From contig NZ_JABFMP010000004.1 of assembly GCF_013359595.1 (NCBI RefSeq), forward strand, positions 186,001 through 250,000: DNA of 64,000 nt. The letters are read 5' to 3'. A program made the translations under genes and the position numbers. Position 1 is the stretch's first letter, and each line of letters begins with the position of its first letter. This document shows positions 9,683-18,506 of this stretch, piece by piece. The DNA is from Pseudomonas sp. C1C7. GTDB taxonomy: Bacteria > Pseudomonadota > Gammaproteobacteria > Pseudomonadales > Pseudomonadaceae. Below the pieces are notes generated by a model. The model did no database searches. It was not told the origin of the DNA and saw nothing but the letters and a program-made list of their open reading frames with translations.

Positions 9683-11062
9683 ATGCACAACCAGATTGCC
9701 AGCTTCCGCGCGGCACTCGATGCCCGTCCCGTGTCCCGTTATCAATGGTTGATCCTGCTGCTCCTCGCTTTGCTGCTGGTCACCGACGGCTACGACGCCC
9801 AGGTGCTCGGCTACGTGGTGCCGGCTTTGGCCCAGGATTGGGGTTTGGAAAAAGCCGCGTTCGGCCCGGTGTTCAGCGCCAACCTGCTGGGTCTGACCCT
9901 CGGCTCGCTGGCGGTAACGCCCTTGGCGGATCGCTTTGGTGTACGCCGAGTCTTGCTCTGCTGCGTCCTGATCTACGCCTGCCTGACTGTGCTGATGGTG
10001 TTCGCCAACTCCCTCGACACGCTGATGGCCGCCCGTTTCATCTGCGGCATCGGCATGGGTGGCGCGATGCCCAGCGCCATGGCGCTGATGTCGGAATACT
10101 CGCCACCGCGCCTGCGCACGCTGATGGTCACGCTGGCCGCGTGCGGGTTTTCCTTTGGTGGTGCGGCGGGCGGGTTTGTCGCCGCCGGGTTCATCGAAAG
10201 CTACGGCTGGGAAGCGGTTTTTCTCGCCGGTGGCGTGACGCCGCTGCTGCTGTTTCCGTTCCTGTTCTGGCTGTTGCCCGAATCCCTGCCACGTCTGCTG
10301 CGCGATGCGCCGCCCTATGCTCGTCTGCGCAAAGTCACCGCACGGATGCTGCCGGACTGGCAGCCGCCTGCGGCATCGATTGAGCAGAACGAGAAGGAGC
10401 AGGGCAGCAAGCTGACGGTGGTGGAACTGTTGCGCAGTGGTTATGCGCGGCCGACCATGCTGATCTGGGCTACCTTCTTCGTCAGCCTGATCCTGTTGTA
10501 TTTCATGATCAGCTGGTTGCCGACGCTGCTGCTGGAAAGTGGCCTGAAACTCAGCGAAGCCAACCTGGTGACCTCGATGTTCCTGTTCGCCGGCACGCTC
10601 GGCGCGATTGGCATGGCCTGGATCGCCGACCGCCTGAAAAGCAAAGTGCGCCTGCTGTCATGCGTACTGGCGGGCGCGGCGGTGTGCACGATCCTGCTGG
10701 GTTTGAACCATGACAATCCGCGCTATCTGGTGGCCTGCGTGTTCGCCGCCGGCTTCTGCATCATCGGCGGGCAACTGACCCTCAATGCCTTTGTCAGCAA
10801 TTTCTACCCGGCGCAGGTTCGCGCCACGGGCACCGGCTGGGCGTTGGGAGTAGGGCGTTTCGGCTCGATTCTGGGGCCGCTGTTCGGCAGCCTGCTGCTG
10901 GCGATGCATTTGCCGGTGCAGCAGATTTTCTTCTTCTGCGCGATACCGGCGGTGATTGCGGCGTTGTTGATTATCCAGGTACGTTCGCCGTCGGACGCAA
11001 CCTCCGCCGTTACGCCTGACCACTGTGGGAGCGAGCCTGCTCGCGATGGTGGCCAACGATAA
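9683..11062 (+). CDS. MFS transporter, aromatic acid:H+ symporter type
   Basis: This is a 459-residue inner-membrane protein with 12 predicted helices. The loop 2-3 signature (TPLADRFGVRRVLL) and the acidic motif in helix 1 (DGYDAQVLGYVVPALA) match the AAHS group, which imports aromatic acids. Its position after hmgABC suggests uptake of homogentisate or a related aromatic acid, though a REP pair separates them. The last dozen or so residues (CGSEPARDGGQR) are encoded inside a REP repeat, so the tail was extended by repeat insertion or the stop lies in it. Confidence 0.9.
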   Translation: MHNQIASFRAALDARPVSRYQWLILLLLALLLVTDGYDAQVLGYVVPALAQDWGLEKAAFGPVFSANLLGLTLGSLAVTPLADRFGVRRVLLCCVLIYACLTVLMVFANSLDTLMAARFICGIGMGGAMPSAMALMSEYSPPRLRTLMVTLAACGFSFGGAAGGFVAAGFIESYGWEAVFLAGGVTPLLLFPFLFWLLPESLPRLLRDAPPYARLRKVTARMLPDWQPPAASIEQNEKEQGSKLTVVELLRSGYARPTMLIWATFFVSLILLYFMISWLPTLLLESGLKLSEANLVTSMFLFAGTLGAIGMAWIADRLKSKVRLLSCVLAGAAVCTILLGLNHDNPRYLVACVFAAGFCIIGGQLTLNAFVSNFYPAQVRATGTGWALGVGRFGSILGPLFGSLLLAMHLPVQQIFFFCAIPAVIAALLIIQVRSPSDATSAVTPDHCGSEPARDGGQR

Positions 11063-11125
11063 CGCGGGCTGTCTGATGCGCCGCGTCATCGTTCACGACC
11101 ATCGCGAGCAGGCTCGCTCCCGCAG
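11022..11125. repeat. REP-type inverted repeat, family B, overlapping the MFS stop
   Basis: TGTGGGAGCGAGCCTGCTCG and the inverted GCGAGCAGGCTCGCTCCCGC flank a short spacer. The left arm is translated as the C-terminus of the upstream transporter. Confidence 0.8.
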
Positions 11126-11146
11126 GGAACTGGGGGGGATGGGCGG

Positions 11147-11950
11147 TCAGTGCACGATGGAATTGGGCGGCAGATGCCCCAGCCGCTCCGTCAGGCGAAT
11201 CCGCTGGATCGGATCGTCGGTCAGCAGCAGGGCATGTTCCAGGTCGAAGCGCTCGGCATTGGGGCAGTCCAGCCGTTGATAGAGACTGGCCCGGGCCAGG
11301 TAGTCGGCGGTGGTGCCGTTGCCCAGTTCCAGCACTCGCTCGGCGTCGATCAGGGCGCCGATGTAATCGTCGTTGGCCAGGTGCAGCTGGCGCAGATTGC
11401 GCGACAGGCGCTGGAGCATTTGCAGCGGTTCTGCGGTGGCCAGGTGATCGGCGCCGAGTTTCATCTCGGGGCCGTACTGACGATGCAGCAGTTCGCGGCA
11501 ATCGTTGGGATACAGGCGTCGGCCGCCGCAGGGGTCGAGCAGATGATCGGCGCCGGGCACCCGCAACAGAAAATGACCGGGGAAGTTGACCCCCACCAGT
11601 GGAATCTCCAGGCCTCTGGCCAGTTCCAGCGCAATCAGTCCCAGGGCCAGGGGTTGCCCGCGCCGACGTTCCAGCACCCGATTGAGCAGTGCCGCCTGCG
11701 CGCGCAGGGGGGTGGAGTCGTCCTGGGCAAATCCCAGGTCATTCATGCCGCGCAACAAGGGTTGCGCCAGTTCACCGACCGGCAGCATCGGCAGGCTGCC
11801 GCTGATCCGTTGCCTGAGCGTCTTGAAGTTTTCCAGCAGCGCTTGCGGGTTCACTTCGCTGTCATGTTCGGCGGCAATCCACAACGCCGCCTCGAACAGC
11901 GCGGGCGGTGAGCGTTGCAGACAGGCGAAAAACGATTGGCGCGGGGTCAT
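11147..11950 (-). CDS. SirB1/YchA family transglutaminase-like TPR protein
   Basis: This 267-residue protein resembles SirB1 (YchA). It has an N-terminal region around ALWIAAEHDSEVNPQALLENF, a transglutaminase-like core with RRGQPLALGLIALELARGLEIPLVGVNFPGHFLLR, and C-terminal TPR-like helices. The catalytic Cys expected in true transglutaminases is not seen in that core, so it is probably non-catalytic. It stands alone on the minus strand. The biological role is poorly defined in the family. Confidence 0.85.
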   Translation of the reverse strand: MTPRQSFFACLQRSPPALFEAALWIAAEHDSEVNPQALLENFKTLRQRISGSLPMLPVGELAQPLLRGMNDLGFAQDDSTPLRAQAALLNRVLERRRGQPLALGLIALELARGLEIPLVGVNFPGHFLLRVPGADHLLDPCGGRRLYPNDCRELLHRQYGPEMKLGADHLATAEPLQMLQRLSRNLRQLHLANDDYIGALIDAERVLELGNGTTADYLARASLYQRLDCPNAERFDLEHALLLTDDPIQRIRLTERLGHLPPNSIVH

Positions 11951-12134
11951 GAAAATCTCCGGGCAATGCCTCGTTTTAGCCTCGTCTGGGCCATCCGTCC
12001 AGTGCCGGCCAGACGGCTCGAGGGATATTTCCGAATGCCTTAACGGCTGCTTTGCTTATTCCTGTGCGCTCCGGCAATTTTTGCGCGCAAGCCTATACTG
12101 GCGACTACAAGAAGTGGATTCGGGAGCCTTTACG

Positions 12135-13154
12135 ATGTTCGCTCTCATGCAAAGCACTCGCCTTGAATCGCTGCATCTGAGCGTCGACCCGGCCACCGGG
12201 TTGAAGGCGGTCATTGCCATTCATGACAGTCGCCTGGGCCCTGCCCTGGGAGGGTGTCGCTACCTTGCCTATCCAAGCGACGAGTCCGCGATCGAGGATG
12301 CCGTGCGCCTGGCCAAAGGCATGAGTTACAAGGCCGCACTGGCCGGGCTGGCCCAGGGTGGCGGCGTCGCGGTGATTATCCGGCCCGCCCATGTGGCCAA
12401 TCGCGCCGCACTGTTCGAGGCCTTCGGGCGCTGCATCAATCAGCTCGACGGGCGCTACATCACCGCCATCGACAGCGGCACCTCGGTGGCGGACATGGAC
12501 TGCATCGCCCAACAGACCCAGCACGTCACCAGCACCACCTCGGCGGGCGATCCCGCACCCCATGCCGCGATGGGCGTGTTCACCGGCATTCGTGCCACGG
12601 CCATGGCACGGTTGGGCAGCGATAATCTCGAAGGCTTGCGCGTGGCCATTCAAGGCCTGGGCAACGTCGGTTATGCGCTGGCCGAACAGCTGCATGCCGC
12701 GGGTGCGGAACTGCTGGTCAGCGATATCGATCACGGCAAGGTGCAGTTGGCCATGGAGCAATTGGGCGCTCATCCGATTGCCAACGATGCGCTGCTCAGC
12801 ACACCGTGCGACATCCTGGCGCCCTGTGGTCTGGGCGGGGTGCTCAACAGTCACAGCGTGACGCAACTGCGCTGCTCGGCGGTGGCGGGTTCGGCGAACA
12901 ATCAGCTGACCCATCTGGACGTCGCCGATCAACTGGAGCGGCGGGGCATCCTGTATGCGCCGGACTACGTGATCAATGCCGGCGGCTTGATCTACGTGTC
13001 GCTCAAGCACCGGGGCGAAGAATTGGGAACCATCACTGCACACCTGTCGAAAATCAGTTCGCGACTGACCGAAGTCTTCGCCCATGCTCAGGCGGAAAAG
13101 CGCTCGCCGGCGCGGGTGGCGGATGAGTTGGCGGAGAGGGTTCTGTATCGATAG
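12135..13154 (+). CDS. Leucine-dehydrogenase-like Glu/Leu/Phe/Val dehydrogenase
   Basis: A 339-residue member of the amino-acid dehydrogenase superfamily. The N-terminal part has LGPALGGCRY and AKGMSYKAALAGL, and the NAD-binding part has VAIQGLGNVGYALAEQL. It closely follows leucine dehydrogenases, which deaminate branched-chain amino acids with NAD. Lys66 matches the substrate Lys68 of the Bacillus enzyme. The position of catalytic Lys80 is Val78 (GGGVAVI where family members have GG-A/G-K). Activity is therefore doubtful. ATG 12135 gives the normal length; the longer in-frame extension upstream has no support. Confidence 0.88.
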   Translation: MFALMQSTRLESLHLSVDPATGLKAVIAIHDSRLGPALGGCRYLAYPSDESAIEDAVRLAKGMSYKAALAGLAQGGGVAVIIRPAHVANRAALFEAFGRCINQLDGRYITAIDSGTSVADMDCIAQQTQHVTSTTSAGDPAPHAAMGVFTGIRATAMARLGSDNLEGLRVAIQGLGNVGYALAEQLHAAGAELLVSDIDHGKVQLAMEQLGAHPIANDALLSTPCDILAPCGLGGVLNSHSVTQLRCSAVAGSANNQLTHLDVADQLERRGILYAPDYVINAGGLIYVSLKHRGEELGTITAHLSKISSRLTEVFAHAQAEKRSPARVADELAERVLYR

Positions 13155-13160
13155 AAACGC

Positions 13161-13230
13161 AAAAGATCGCAGCCTTCGGCAGCTCCTGCATTTGGACCGT
13201 GCAGGAGCTGCCGAAGGCTGCGATCCTTTG
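13161..13230. repeat. REP-type inverted repeat, family A
   Basis: AAAGATCGCAGCCTTCGGCA and its inverse TGCCGAAGGCTGCGATCCTTT form a long hairpin between the convergent dehydrogenase and yebG genes. A/T runs at both ends let it act as a terminator in both directions. Confidence 0.8.
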
Positions 13231-13232
13231 AT

Positions 13233-13583
13233 TTACTTGGCGGCTTTGGCGCCCCTGGCTGGCTTGGCCGGAGCAACCGGCTCTTCAACCACTTCTTCAA
13301 CCGGTTCTGCCACGGCTTGTGGCGCTTCCACTGGCGCCGTCAGCAACTCGGACAGGGCATCCGGCTGGCTCTTGAAGGCCTTGGCGAACACATCGCGATT
13401 CTTCGCCATGTAGATCCCGACTTCTTCCACTTGCTGTTCGTTCAGGGACGGAACGGCTTTTTGCAACACTTCGGCCAGCAATTCGGCCAGCTCGAGCATT
13501 TTGTCATGACGATCAGCTTCGGCTTTATCCATGAACAAGCGCTCCAGATCTCGGCTGCTGCGGTATACCACTTCGACGGCCAT
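13233..13583 (-). CDS. yebG: YebG family DNA-damage-inducible protein
   Basis: This 116-residue protein has the YebG N-terminus (MAVEVVYRSSRDLERLFMDK) and core (EADRHDKMLELAELLAEVL). The C-terminal tail is rich in Ala, Pro, Glu and Lys and is longer than in the E. coli protein. YebG is an SOS-induced protein of unclear function. A perfect LexA box lies 45 bases upstream, supporting damage control here as well. Confidence 0.88.
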   Translation of the reverse strand: MAVEVVYRSSRDLERLFMDKAEADRHDKMLELAELLAEVLQKAVPSLNEQQVEEVGIYMAKNRDVFAKAFKSQPDALSELLTAPVEAPQAVAEPVEEVVEEPVAPAKPARGAKAAK

Positions 13584-13627
13584 TCACCACCTCACATGCC
13601 TTCAAATTTGGTTGTCTGATTCGACTA

Positions 13628-13643
13628 CTGTATTTATATACAG
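13628..13643 (-). promoter_or_regulatory. LexA (SOS) box upstream of yebG
   Basis: CTGTATTTATATACAG fits the LexA consensus CTGT-N8-ACAG exactly. It lies 45 bases upstream of the yebG start, a normal operator position. Confidence 0.88.
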
Positions 13644-13707
13644 GCAAAGAATAAGCGAATCATTGGGGTTTGGGTAGTGGCTTTTTAATGTAGACCAATC
13701 GAACCAC

Positions 13708-13800
13708 TGTAGGAGCGAAGCTTGCTCGCGAAAGCGGTGTGTCAGTCAACATTGATATCGCCTGATACGCCGCTTTCGCGAGCAAGCTCTGCTCCTGCAG
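13708..13800. repeat. REP-type inverted repeat, family B
   Basis: TGTAGGAGCGAAGCTTGCTC and the inverse GAGCAAGCTCTGCTCCTGCA flank about 40 bases. It fills most of the gap between the yebG promoter and psiE; no gene is visible in 13644-13950. Confidence 0.8.
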
Positions 13801-13950
13801 GGTCGAGGCGCGGCAAAACGCCACGGCGCGCGTTTCGCGAGGGCTCGCCATGATGGTATGGCCCCTGCATCAAAAGCAGCTGCTGCATGCAGAACAACCG
13901 TCACGTCCAACCCGCATTATCCGGTCGAGCCGACCTAAGGAAGCATCATC

Positions 13951-14451
13951 GTGAAAATCAACTGGGCCGAAAACCTGCGGCAATCCGTGCACGAACTGGC
14001 GGAGACCCTGGGCAACCTGTTCGTCGAGACCTTTCACTACCTGGCGCTGTTCGCCATCGGCGCGGTGACCGCCTGGGCGGCGGTGATGGAATTCCTGGGG
14101 ATGATCGAGCAGGGGCACATCAAGATCGACGACATCCTGCTGCTGTTCATCTACCTGGAATTGGGTGCGATGGTCGGGATTTATTTCAAGACCAACCACA
14201 TGCCGGTGCGCTTTCTGATCTACGTGGCGATCACCGCGCTGACCCGCCTGCTGATCTCCAACGTGTCGCATCACAACCCGCCGGACCTGGGGATCATTTA
14301 CCTGTGCGGGGGGATTCTGCTGCTGGCGTTTGCGATTCTGGTGGTGCGCTACGCGTCGTCGCAATTTCCATCGGTGAAGATTGAAAACCCGCATCGCAAG
14401 ACCGGTGCGGGTTCCAGTGAACATCCGGAGGTAGAGAAGGGCGAGATTTAA
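13951..14451 (+). CDS. psiE: PsiE family phosphate-starvation-inducible membrane protein
   Basis: This 166-residue protein has four hydrophobic segments and PsiE signatures (LELGAMVGIYFKTNHMPVRFLIYVAITALTRLL and the following NVSHHNPPDL). PsiE is an inner-membrane protein induced by phosphate starvation in E. coli; its function is not known. The ORF is preceded by AGGAAGC. It is convergent with a DUF3509 gene 11 bases away. Confidence 0.87.
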   Translation: MKINWAENLRQSVHELAETLGNLFVETFHYLALFAIGAVTAWAAVMEFLGMIEQGHIKIDDILLLFIYLELGAMVGIYFKTNHMPVRFLIYVAITALTRLLISNVSHHNPPDLGIIYLCGGILLLAFAILVVRYASSQFPSVKIENPHRKTGAGSSEHPEVEKGEI

Positions 14452-14462
14452 AGCCCTGAGAT

Positions 14463-14780
14463 TCAAAAACCCATGGCGGGTCGGGGCCGGCCTTTCACCG
14501 AGGGTGGTGGCAGGTTGCCCCGGCTGCGCTCGGTCATGGCCTCGAGGATGGCGACCGCGCTGTGACCCTGCTCGATGGCGATGCCGAACTGGATGCTTTG
14601 AACCAGGCGTTTGAGGCGGTCGGGGTTGTTGCGCTGTTCGGCACTGATCATGCGTTTGGCAACGATGCGACCGTTGTCGGAGAGGGTCAGCATGATGCTG
14701 CCGTCCAGGCCCTGAATGCTCAGGTTAACGTGGTAATCCGCTGCAAACGCATCGGTAATGAGCTGAAAAGGGTTGTCCAT
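14463..14780 (-). CDS. DUF3509 family small protein
   Basis: This 105-residue protein starts MDNPFQLITDAFAADYHVNL. It contains an IMLTLSDNGRIVAKRMIS strand region and a C-terminal helix (LVQSIQFGIAIEQGHS). The pattern matches DUF3509, a Pseudomonas-restricted family of small cytoplasmic proteins with no known role. The tail (RGNLPPPSVKGRPRPAMGF) is basic and probably disordered. It is a single gene, convergent with psiE. Confidence 0.75.
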   Translation of the reverse strand: MDNPFQLITDAFAADYHVNLSIQGLDGSIMLTLSDNGRIVAKRMISAEQRNNPDRLKRLVQSIQFGIAIEQGHSAVAILEAMTERSRGNLPPPSVKGRPRPAMGF

Positions 14781-15031
14781 GATGCGTCACCGCCTGATTG
14801 AACGTGCAGTTGTTGACCGGTCGATGTCGGGATTAGTTCGCGATGCCGGACCATCGGCCTTCATGACGTGCTTTCACAGGGGGATGTAGCAAGGGGCATG
14901 CCGGTTGGATTGTCGGACAATAAGTCCCTTGGCGACGCAGACATTGTGGCGGTGCGACGTTTCGACAAGCCCCCTCGCCACAGGTACGGGTTCATTTCAG
15001 GGCATAAAACTTTGCTGTGCCTCTAAAGCGA

Positions 15032-16408
15032 TCAACACTCCACCCAATTCACCGCCAAACCACCGCGCGACGTTTCCTTGTACTTGTCGTGCATGTCCGC
15101 ACCCGTATCGCGCATGGTGCGGATCACCCGGTCCAGGGAGATGAAGTGCTTGCCGTCGCCGCGCAGGGCCATTTGCGTGGCGTTGATCGCCTTCACCGCG
15201 GCAATCGCGTTGCGCTCGATGCACGGCACCTGCACCAGGCCGCCCACCGGGTCGCAGGTCAGGCCGAGGTTGTGTTCCAGGCCGATTTCCGCAGCGTTCT
15301 CCAGTTGCTCCGGCGTGGCGCCCAGCACCTCGGCCAGGCCGGCGGCGGCCATGGCGCAGGCCGAACCGACCTCGCCCTGACAACCGACTTCGGCGCCGGA
15401 AATCGAAGCGTTCTTCTTGCACAGGATGCCCACGGCCGCGGCGCCCAGAAAGAAGGCCACCACATCATCGTCCGACGCATCCGGATTGAATTTCATGTAG
15501 TAATGCAGCACCGCCGGAATGATCCCCGCCGCGCCGTTGGTCGGCGCGGTGACCATACGTCCGCCGGCGGCGTTTTCCTCGTTCACCGCCAGGGCATAGA
15601 GGTTGACCCACTCCATGGCCGACAGGGTTGAGGTGATGACGTTCGGCTTGCCCATTTCCAGCAGGTTGCGGTGCAGCTTCGCCGCCCGGCGCGCAACCTT
15701 CAGGCCACCGGGAAGAATGCCTTCGTGCTGCAACCCGTGCTCGACGCACTCGCGCATCACCGACCAGATGTGCAACAGGCCCTGACGGATTTCTTCATCG
15801 CTGCGCCAGGCCCGTTCGTTGGCCATCATCAGTTCGCAAACCCGCAAACCATGCTTGTTGCACAGCTCAAGTAATTCAACGGCGCTGGAAAAATCGTAAG
15901 GCAATACCACATCGCTGGCCGGTGCGACGCCGGACTCGGCCTCGGCCGCCTCGACGATGAAACCGCCACCGATCGAATAGTAGGTTTGTTCGAGCAGCTC
16001 GCCGGTGTCGCCGAACGCAGTCAGGGACATGGCATTGGGGTGGTAGGGCAGGCTCTCGTCGAGCAACAGCAGGTCCCGGGACCATTCGAAGGCGATAGTC
16101 GCCTGACCGGCCAGAGACAGCTGGGCTGTTTCGCGCAGGGTGTGGATGCGGCTGTCGATGGTGGTCGGGTCGATGCGGTCCGGCCACTCGCCCATCAGGC
16201 CCATGACGCAGGCGCGGTCGGTGGCGTGGCCGACACCGGTGGCCGACAGGGAGCCGTAAAGTCGGATTTCTACCCGCCGCACGTCAGGTAAAAATCCCTG
16301 ATCCAGCAGCGCCTGGGCGAAGGTCGCCGCTGCACGCATGGGCCCAACGGTATGGGAGCTGGACGGGCCGATGCCGACTTTGAAGAGATCGAAAACACTG
16401 ATAGCCAT
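15032..16408 (-). CDS. sdaA: L-serine ammonia-lyase (iron-sulfur L-serine dehydratase)
   Basis: A 458-residue single-chain enzyme that converts L-serine to pyruvate and ammonia with a 4Fe-4S cluster. The N-terminal beta domain has [16 protein letters not shown]. The C-terminal alpha domain has [38 protein letters not shown] and [19 protein letters not shown], holding the cluster Cys residues. Length matches bacterial SdaA/SdaB; which paralogue it is cannot be settled here. A LysR gene is divergent 135 bases away and is its likely regulator. Confidence 0.95.
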   Translation of the reverse strand: MAISVFDLFKVGIGPSSSHTVGPMRAAATFAQALLDQGFLPDVRRVEIRLYGSLSATGVGHATDRACVMGLMGEWPDRIDPTTIDSRIHTLRETAQLSLAGQATIAFEWSRDLLLLDESLPYHPNAMSLTAFGDTGELLEQTYYSIGGGFIVEAAEAESGVAPASDVVLPYDFSSAVELLELCNKHGLRVCELMMANERAWRSDEEIRQGLLHIWSVMRECVEHGLQHEGILPGGLKVARRAAKLHRNLLEMGKPNVITSTLSAMEWVNLYALAVNEENAAGGRMVTAPTNGAAGIIPAVLHYYMKFNPDASDDDVVAFFLGAAAVGILCKKNASISGAEVGCQGEVGSACAMAAAGLAEVLGATPEQLENAAEIGLEHNLGLTCDPVGGLVQVPCIERNAIAAVKAINATQMALRGDGKHFISLDRVIRTMRDTGADMHDKYKETSRGGLAVNWVEC

Positions 16409-16543
16409 GCTAAAGCCTATTCCTCAAATGGAAGATGAATCGCTGCCATTTCTGTAGGACAAGCGCACTTTCAGCGATACTGCCAAGCACGGTCCCCTGT
16501 GACCAACGAAACTTCCTAAGAGAGCCTTTAGCAGGACTAAACG

Positions 16544-17491
16544 ATGAGCCGTCAATTACATGCCCAGACCTATGTGTGGCTGCAGGTGTTTTCCTGCGCC
16601 GCCCGGCACTTGTCGTTCACCCGCTGCGCCGAAGAACTGCACATCACGCCAGGCGCGGTCAGCCAGCAGATTCGCCAACTGGAAGAGCGCCTGGGTTTTC
16701 GCCTGTTTCATCGGCGCGCGCGTGGGGTGGAGTTGAGTGCTGAAGGCCAGCGACTGGCCATCACCGTCAACGAGGCCTATGGCAGCATCGATGCGGAATT
16801 GCGCCGGCTGGACGCCGGGATGATCAGCGGCACTCTGAGGGTGCGTTCGATTCCGTCATTCCTGAGCAAATGGCTGACCCCGCGCCTGCCGCGTCTGCAG
16901 CAACGTTTTCCCGACATCCAGCTGCGTCTGGTGGCCGAGGACAGCAGCGTGCCGTTGCACGAAGGCGATTTCGACCTGGCCATCGACCTCAACGACGGCA
17001 GCTACCCCGGGCTGTTATCCACAGCCCTGCTCGATGAACAGATTTTCCCCGTCTGCGCGCCGGGCTTGCTGCGCGGGCGTCCGCCACTGCATGGCCCGGC
17101 GGACCTGATGCACTTTGCGCTACTGCACGACATCACCGCCTGGCGCGGCAGTTACGAATACGCGGAATGGGAGTTCTACCTCAATGCCATCGGCTTCCAG
17201 GGGGCCGATGTACGGCGCGGGCACACCTTCAATCGCAATCACCTGACCATCGAAGCGGCCATCGCCGGCATGGGCGTGGCCATCGCCCGGCGAACCCTGT
17301 TGAACGATGAGCTGGAACGCGGGGCGCTGATCGTGCCATTTGGCCTGGCGGTGCCCAATCACAAACGCTACATGCTGCTCTACGCGCCGGGTGCGCTGAG
17401 CCATCCGGGCGTGCGCGCGGTGCATGACTGGCTGGTGGAGGAGGCGGGGATTTTTCGTGCTTTGCACCCGCTGGGCGAGGGGCAAATGTAA
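16544..17491 (+). CDS. LysR family regulator, GcvA/DsdC-like
   Basis: This 315-residue regulator has an N-terminal winged helix (FSCAARHLSFTRCAEELHIT, then GAVSQQIRQLEERLGFRLF) and a periplasmic-binding-like effector domain. The GcvA/DsdC subgroup is suggested by the RRARGVELSAEGQRL motif and by gene position, divergent from L-serine dehydratase. It probably activates sdaA in response to serine or glycine; this is inference from position. Confidence 0.87.
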   Translation: MSRQLHAQTYVWLQVFSCAARHLSFTRCAEELHITPGAVSQQIRQLEERLGFRLFHRRARGVELSAEGQRLAITVNEAYGSIDAELRRLDAGMISGTLRVRSIPSFLSKWLTPRLPRLQQRFPDIQLRLVAEDSSVPLHEGDFDLAIDLNDGSYPGLLSTALLDEQIFPVCAPGLLRGRPPLHGPADLMHFALLHDITAWRGSYEYAEWEFYLNAIGFQGADVRRGHTFNRNHLTIEAAIAGMGVAIARRTLLNDELERGALIVPFGLAVPNHKRYMLLYAPGALSHPGVRAVHDWLVEEAGIFRALHPLGEGQM

Positions 17492-17704
17492 GGATTTTCG
17501 ACTTGGGCCTGGGCGAGTGAATTCCCGACCTTACCAGCGCTTTGAACGGTTGTCCGGTTTTATTTGTGTTTACAAATTTATCTTTTTTCAGGGGTTGAAT
17601 TGTTCAGCGTACAGACCGATTGTGTCAGCAAGAGGTCACGGTGAGGACGCCCCAGGGCTCGACTGACCGGCCTCTCGCGAGCTAGCTGAAATAAGGGATG
17701 AACT

Positions 17705-18115
17705 ATGCAAATCCAAGTCAATAGCGATAACCATATTCAAAGCAGCATCCGACTGGAGGAGTGGGTACGTACAACCATTGAGAGCACGCTCGAACGTTAT
17801 GAGGAGGATTTGACCCGGGTCGAAGTTCACCTGCGGGATGAGAACGGCGACAAGCCCGGCCCTCACGATCTACGCTGCCAACTGGAAGCGCGGCCAAAAG
17901 GCCATCAACCGATTTCCGTCACCCACAAAGCCGCCAATCTGGAACTGGCCATCGACGGAGCTGCCGAGAAACTCGAACACGCACTGGAACACCTGTTCGG
18001 CAAACTGCGCGGCAAACCACGCGCCGCCGTAGTGCCCTTCGAGCGCCGGCCACATGCAGACAAACTGCTGGAAGAAGAATTTCTTGAAAACGAACAGGCC
18101 GCCCAAAACGGGTGA
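17705..18115 (+). CDS. HPF/RaiA family ribosome-associated protein
   Basis: A 136-residue protein with the hibernation-factor pattern: MQIQVNSDNHIQ start, helix LEEWVRTTIESTLERYEEDLTRVEVHLRDENG, then the VTHKAANLELAIDGAAEKLEHAL helix. HPF/RaiA proteins bind the small ribosomal subunit in stationary phase or stress. The acidic C-terminal tail is longer than in short HPF but lacks the long-HPF dimer domain. It is followed by a strong terminator. The rpoN-linked hpf gene is normally elsewhere, so this is probably a second family member. Confidence 0.82.
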   Translation: MQIQVNSDNHIQSSIRLEEWVRTTIESTLERYEEDLTRVEVHLRDENGDKPGPHDLRCQLEARPKGHQPISVTHKAANLELAIDGAAEKLEHALEHLFGKLRGKPRAAVVPFERRPHADKLLEEEFLENEQAAQNG

Positions 18116-18137
18116 AGCCTGATTTAACTTCCCAATG

Positions 18138-18170
18138 AAAACGGGCCTGCAATGCAGGCCCGTTTTGTTT
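18138..18170 (+). terminator. Rho-independent terminator after the HPF-like gene
   Basis: A perfect 13-bp stem (AAAACGGGCCTGC / GCAGGCCCGTTTT) with a 3-base loop is followed by GTTTTG. It starts 23 bases after the stop. Confidence 0.92.
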
Positions 18171-18180
18171 TGCGCAGAAC

Positions 18181-18416
18181 TGTTGGAGCGAGCCTGCTCG
18201 CGAAAGCATCAGGGCAGTCGACATCGATGCTGGATGTGCCGGCCTCTTCGCGGGCAAGCCCGCTCCCACAGTGTCCGGTGGTGTTGGCCGAGTCAGCGAT
18301 CGGCACAAAACCCTGTGGGAGCGAGGCTTGCCCGCAAATGGTCGCCAACGATGACCCTGGCTGACTGACACCCCGCCGATGTCTTGCCTCCATCGCGAGC
18401 AAGCTCGCTCCTACAG
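18181..18416. repeat. Two tandem REP-type inverted repeats, family B
   Basis: One pair spans 18181-18272 (TGTTGGAGCGAGCCTGCTCG to GCGGGCAAGCCCGCTCCCAC). A second spans 18311-18416 (TGTGGGAGCGAGGCTTGCCC to GCGAGCAAGCTCGCTCCTAC). They fill the gap between the HPF-like gene and the iron operon; no gene is visible in 18116-18506. Confidence 0.8.
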
Positions 18417-18434
18417 GACGCAGGCTTTGCGTAT

Positions 18435-18453
18435 GAGAATATTTATCATTAAT
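18435..18453 (+). promoter_or_regulatory. Candidate Fur box before the iron-uptake operon
   Basis: GAGAATATTTATCATTAAT matches the 19-bp Fur consensus (GATAATGATAATCATTATC) at 13 positions by hand count. It lies 54 bases before the DUF3649 start, in a short AT-rich patch. Confidence 0.65.
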
Positions 18454-18506
18454 ATTGCGCCCCTCCGGCCACTGTGACATTCACGGCGGCTCACTCAGGT
18501 CGCGAC

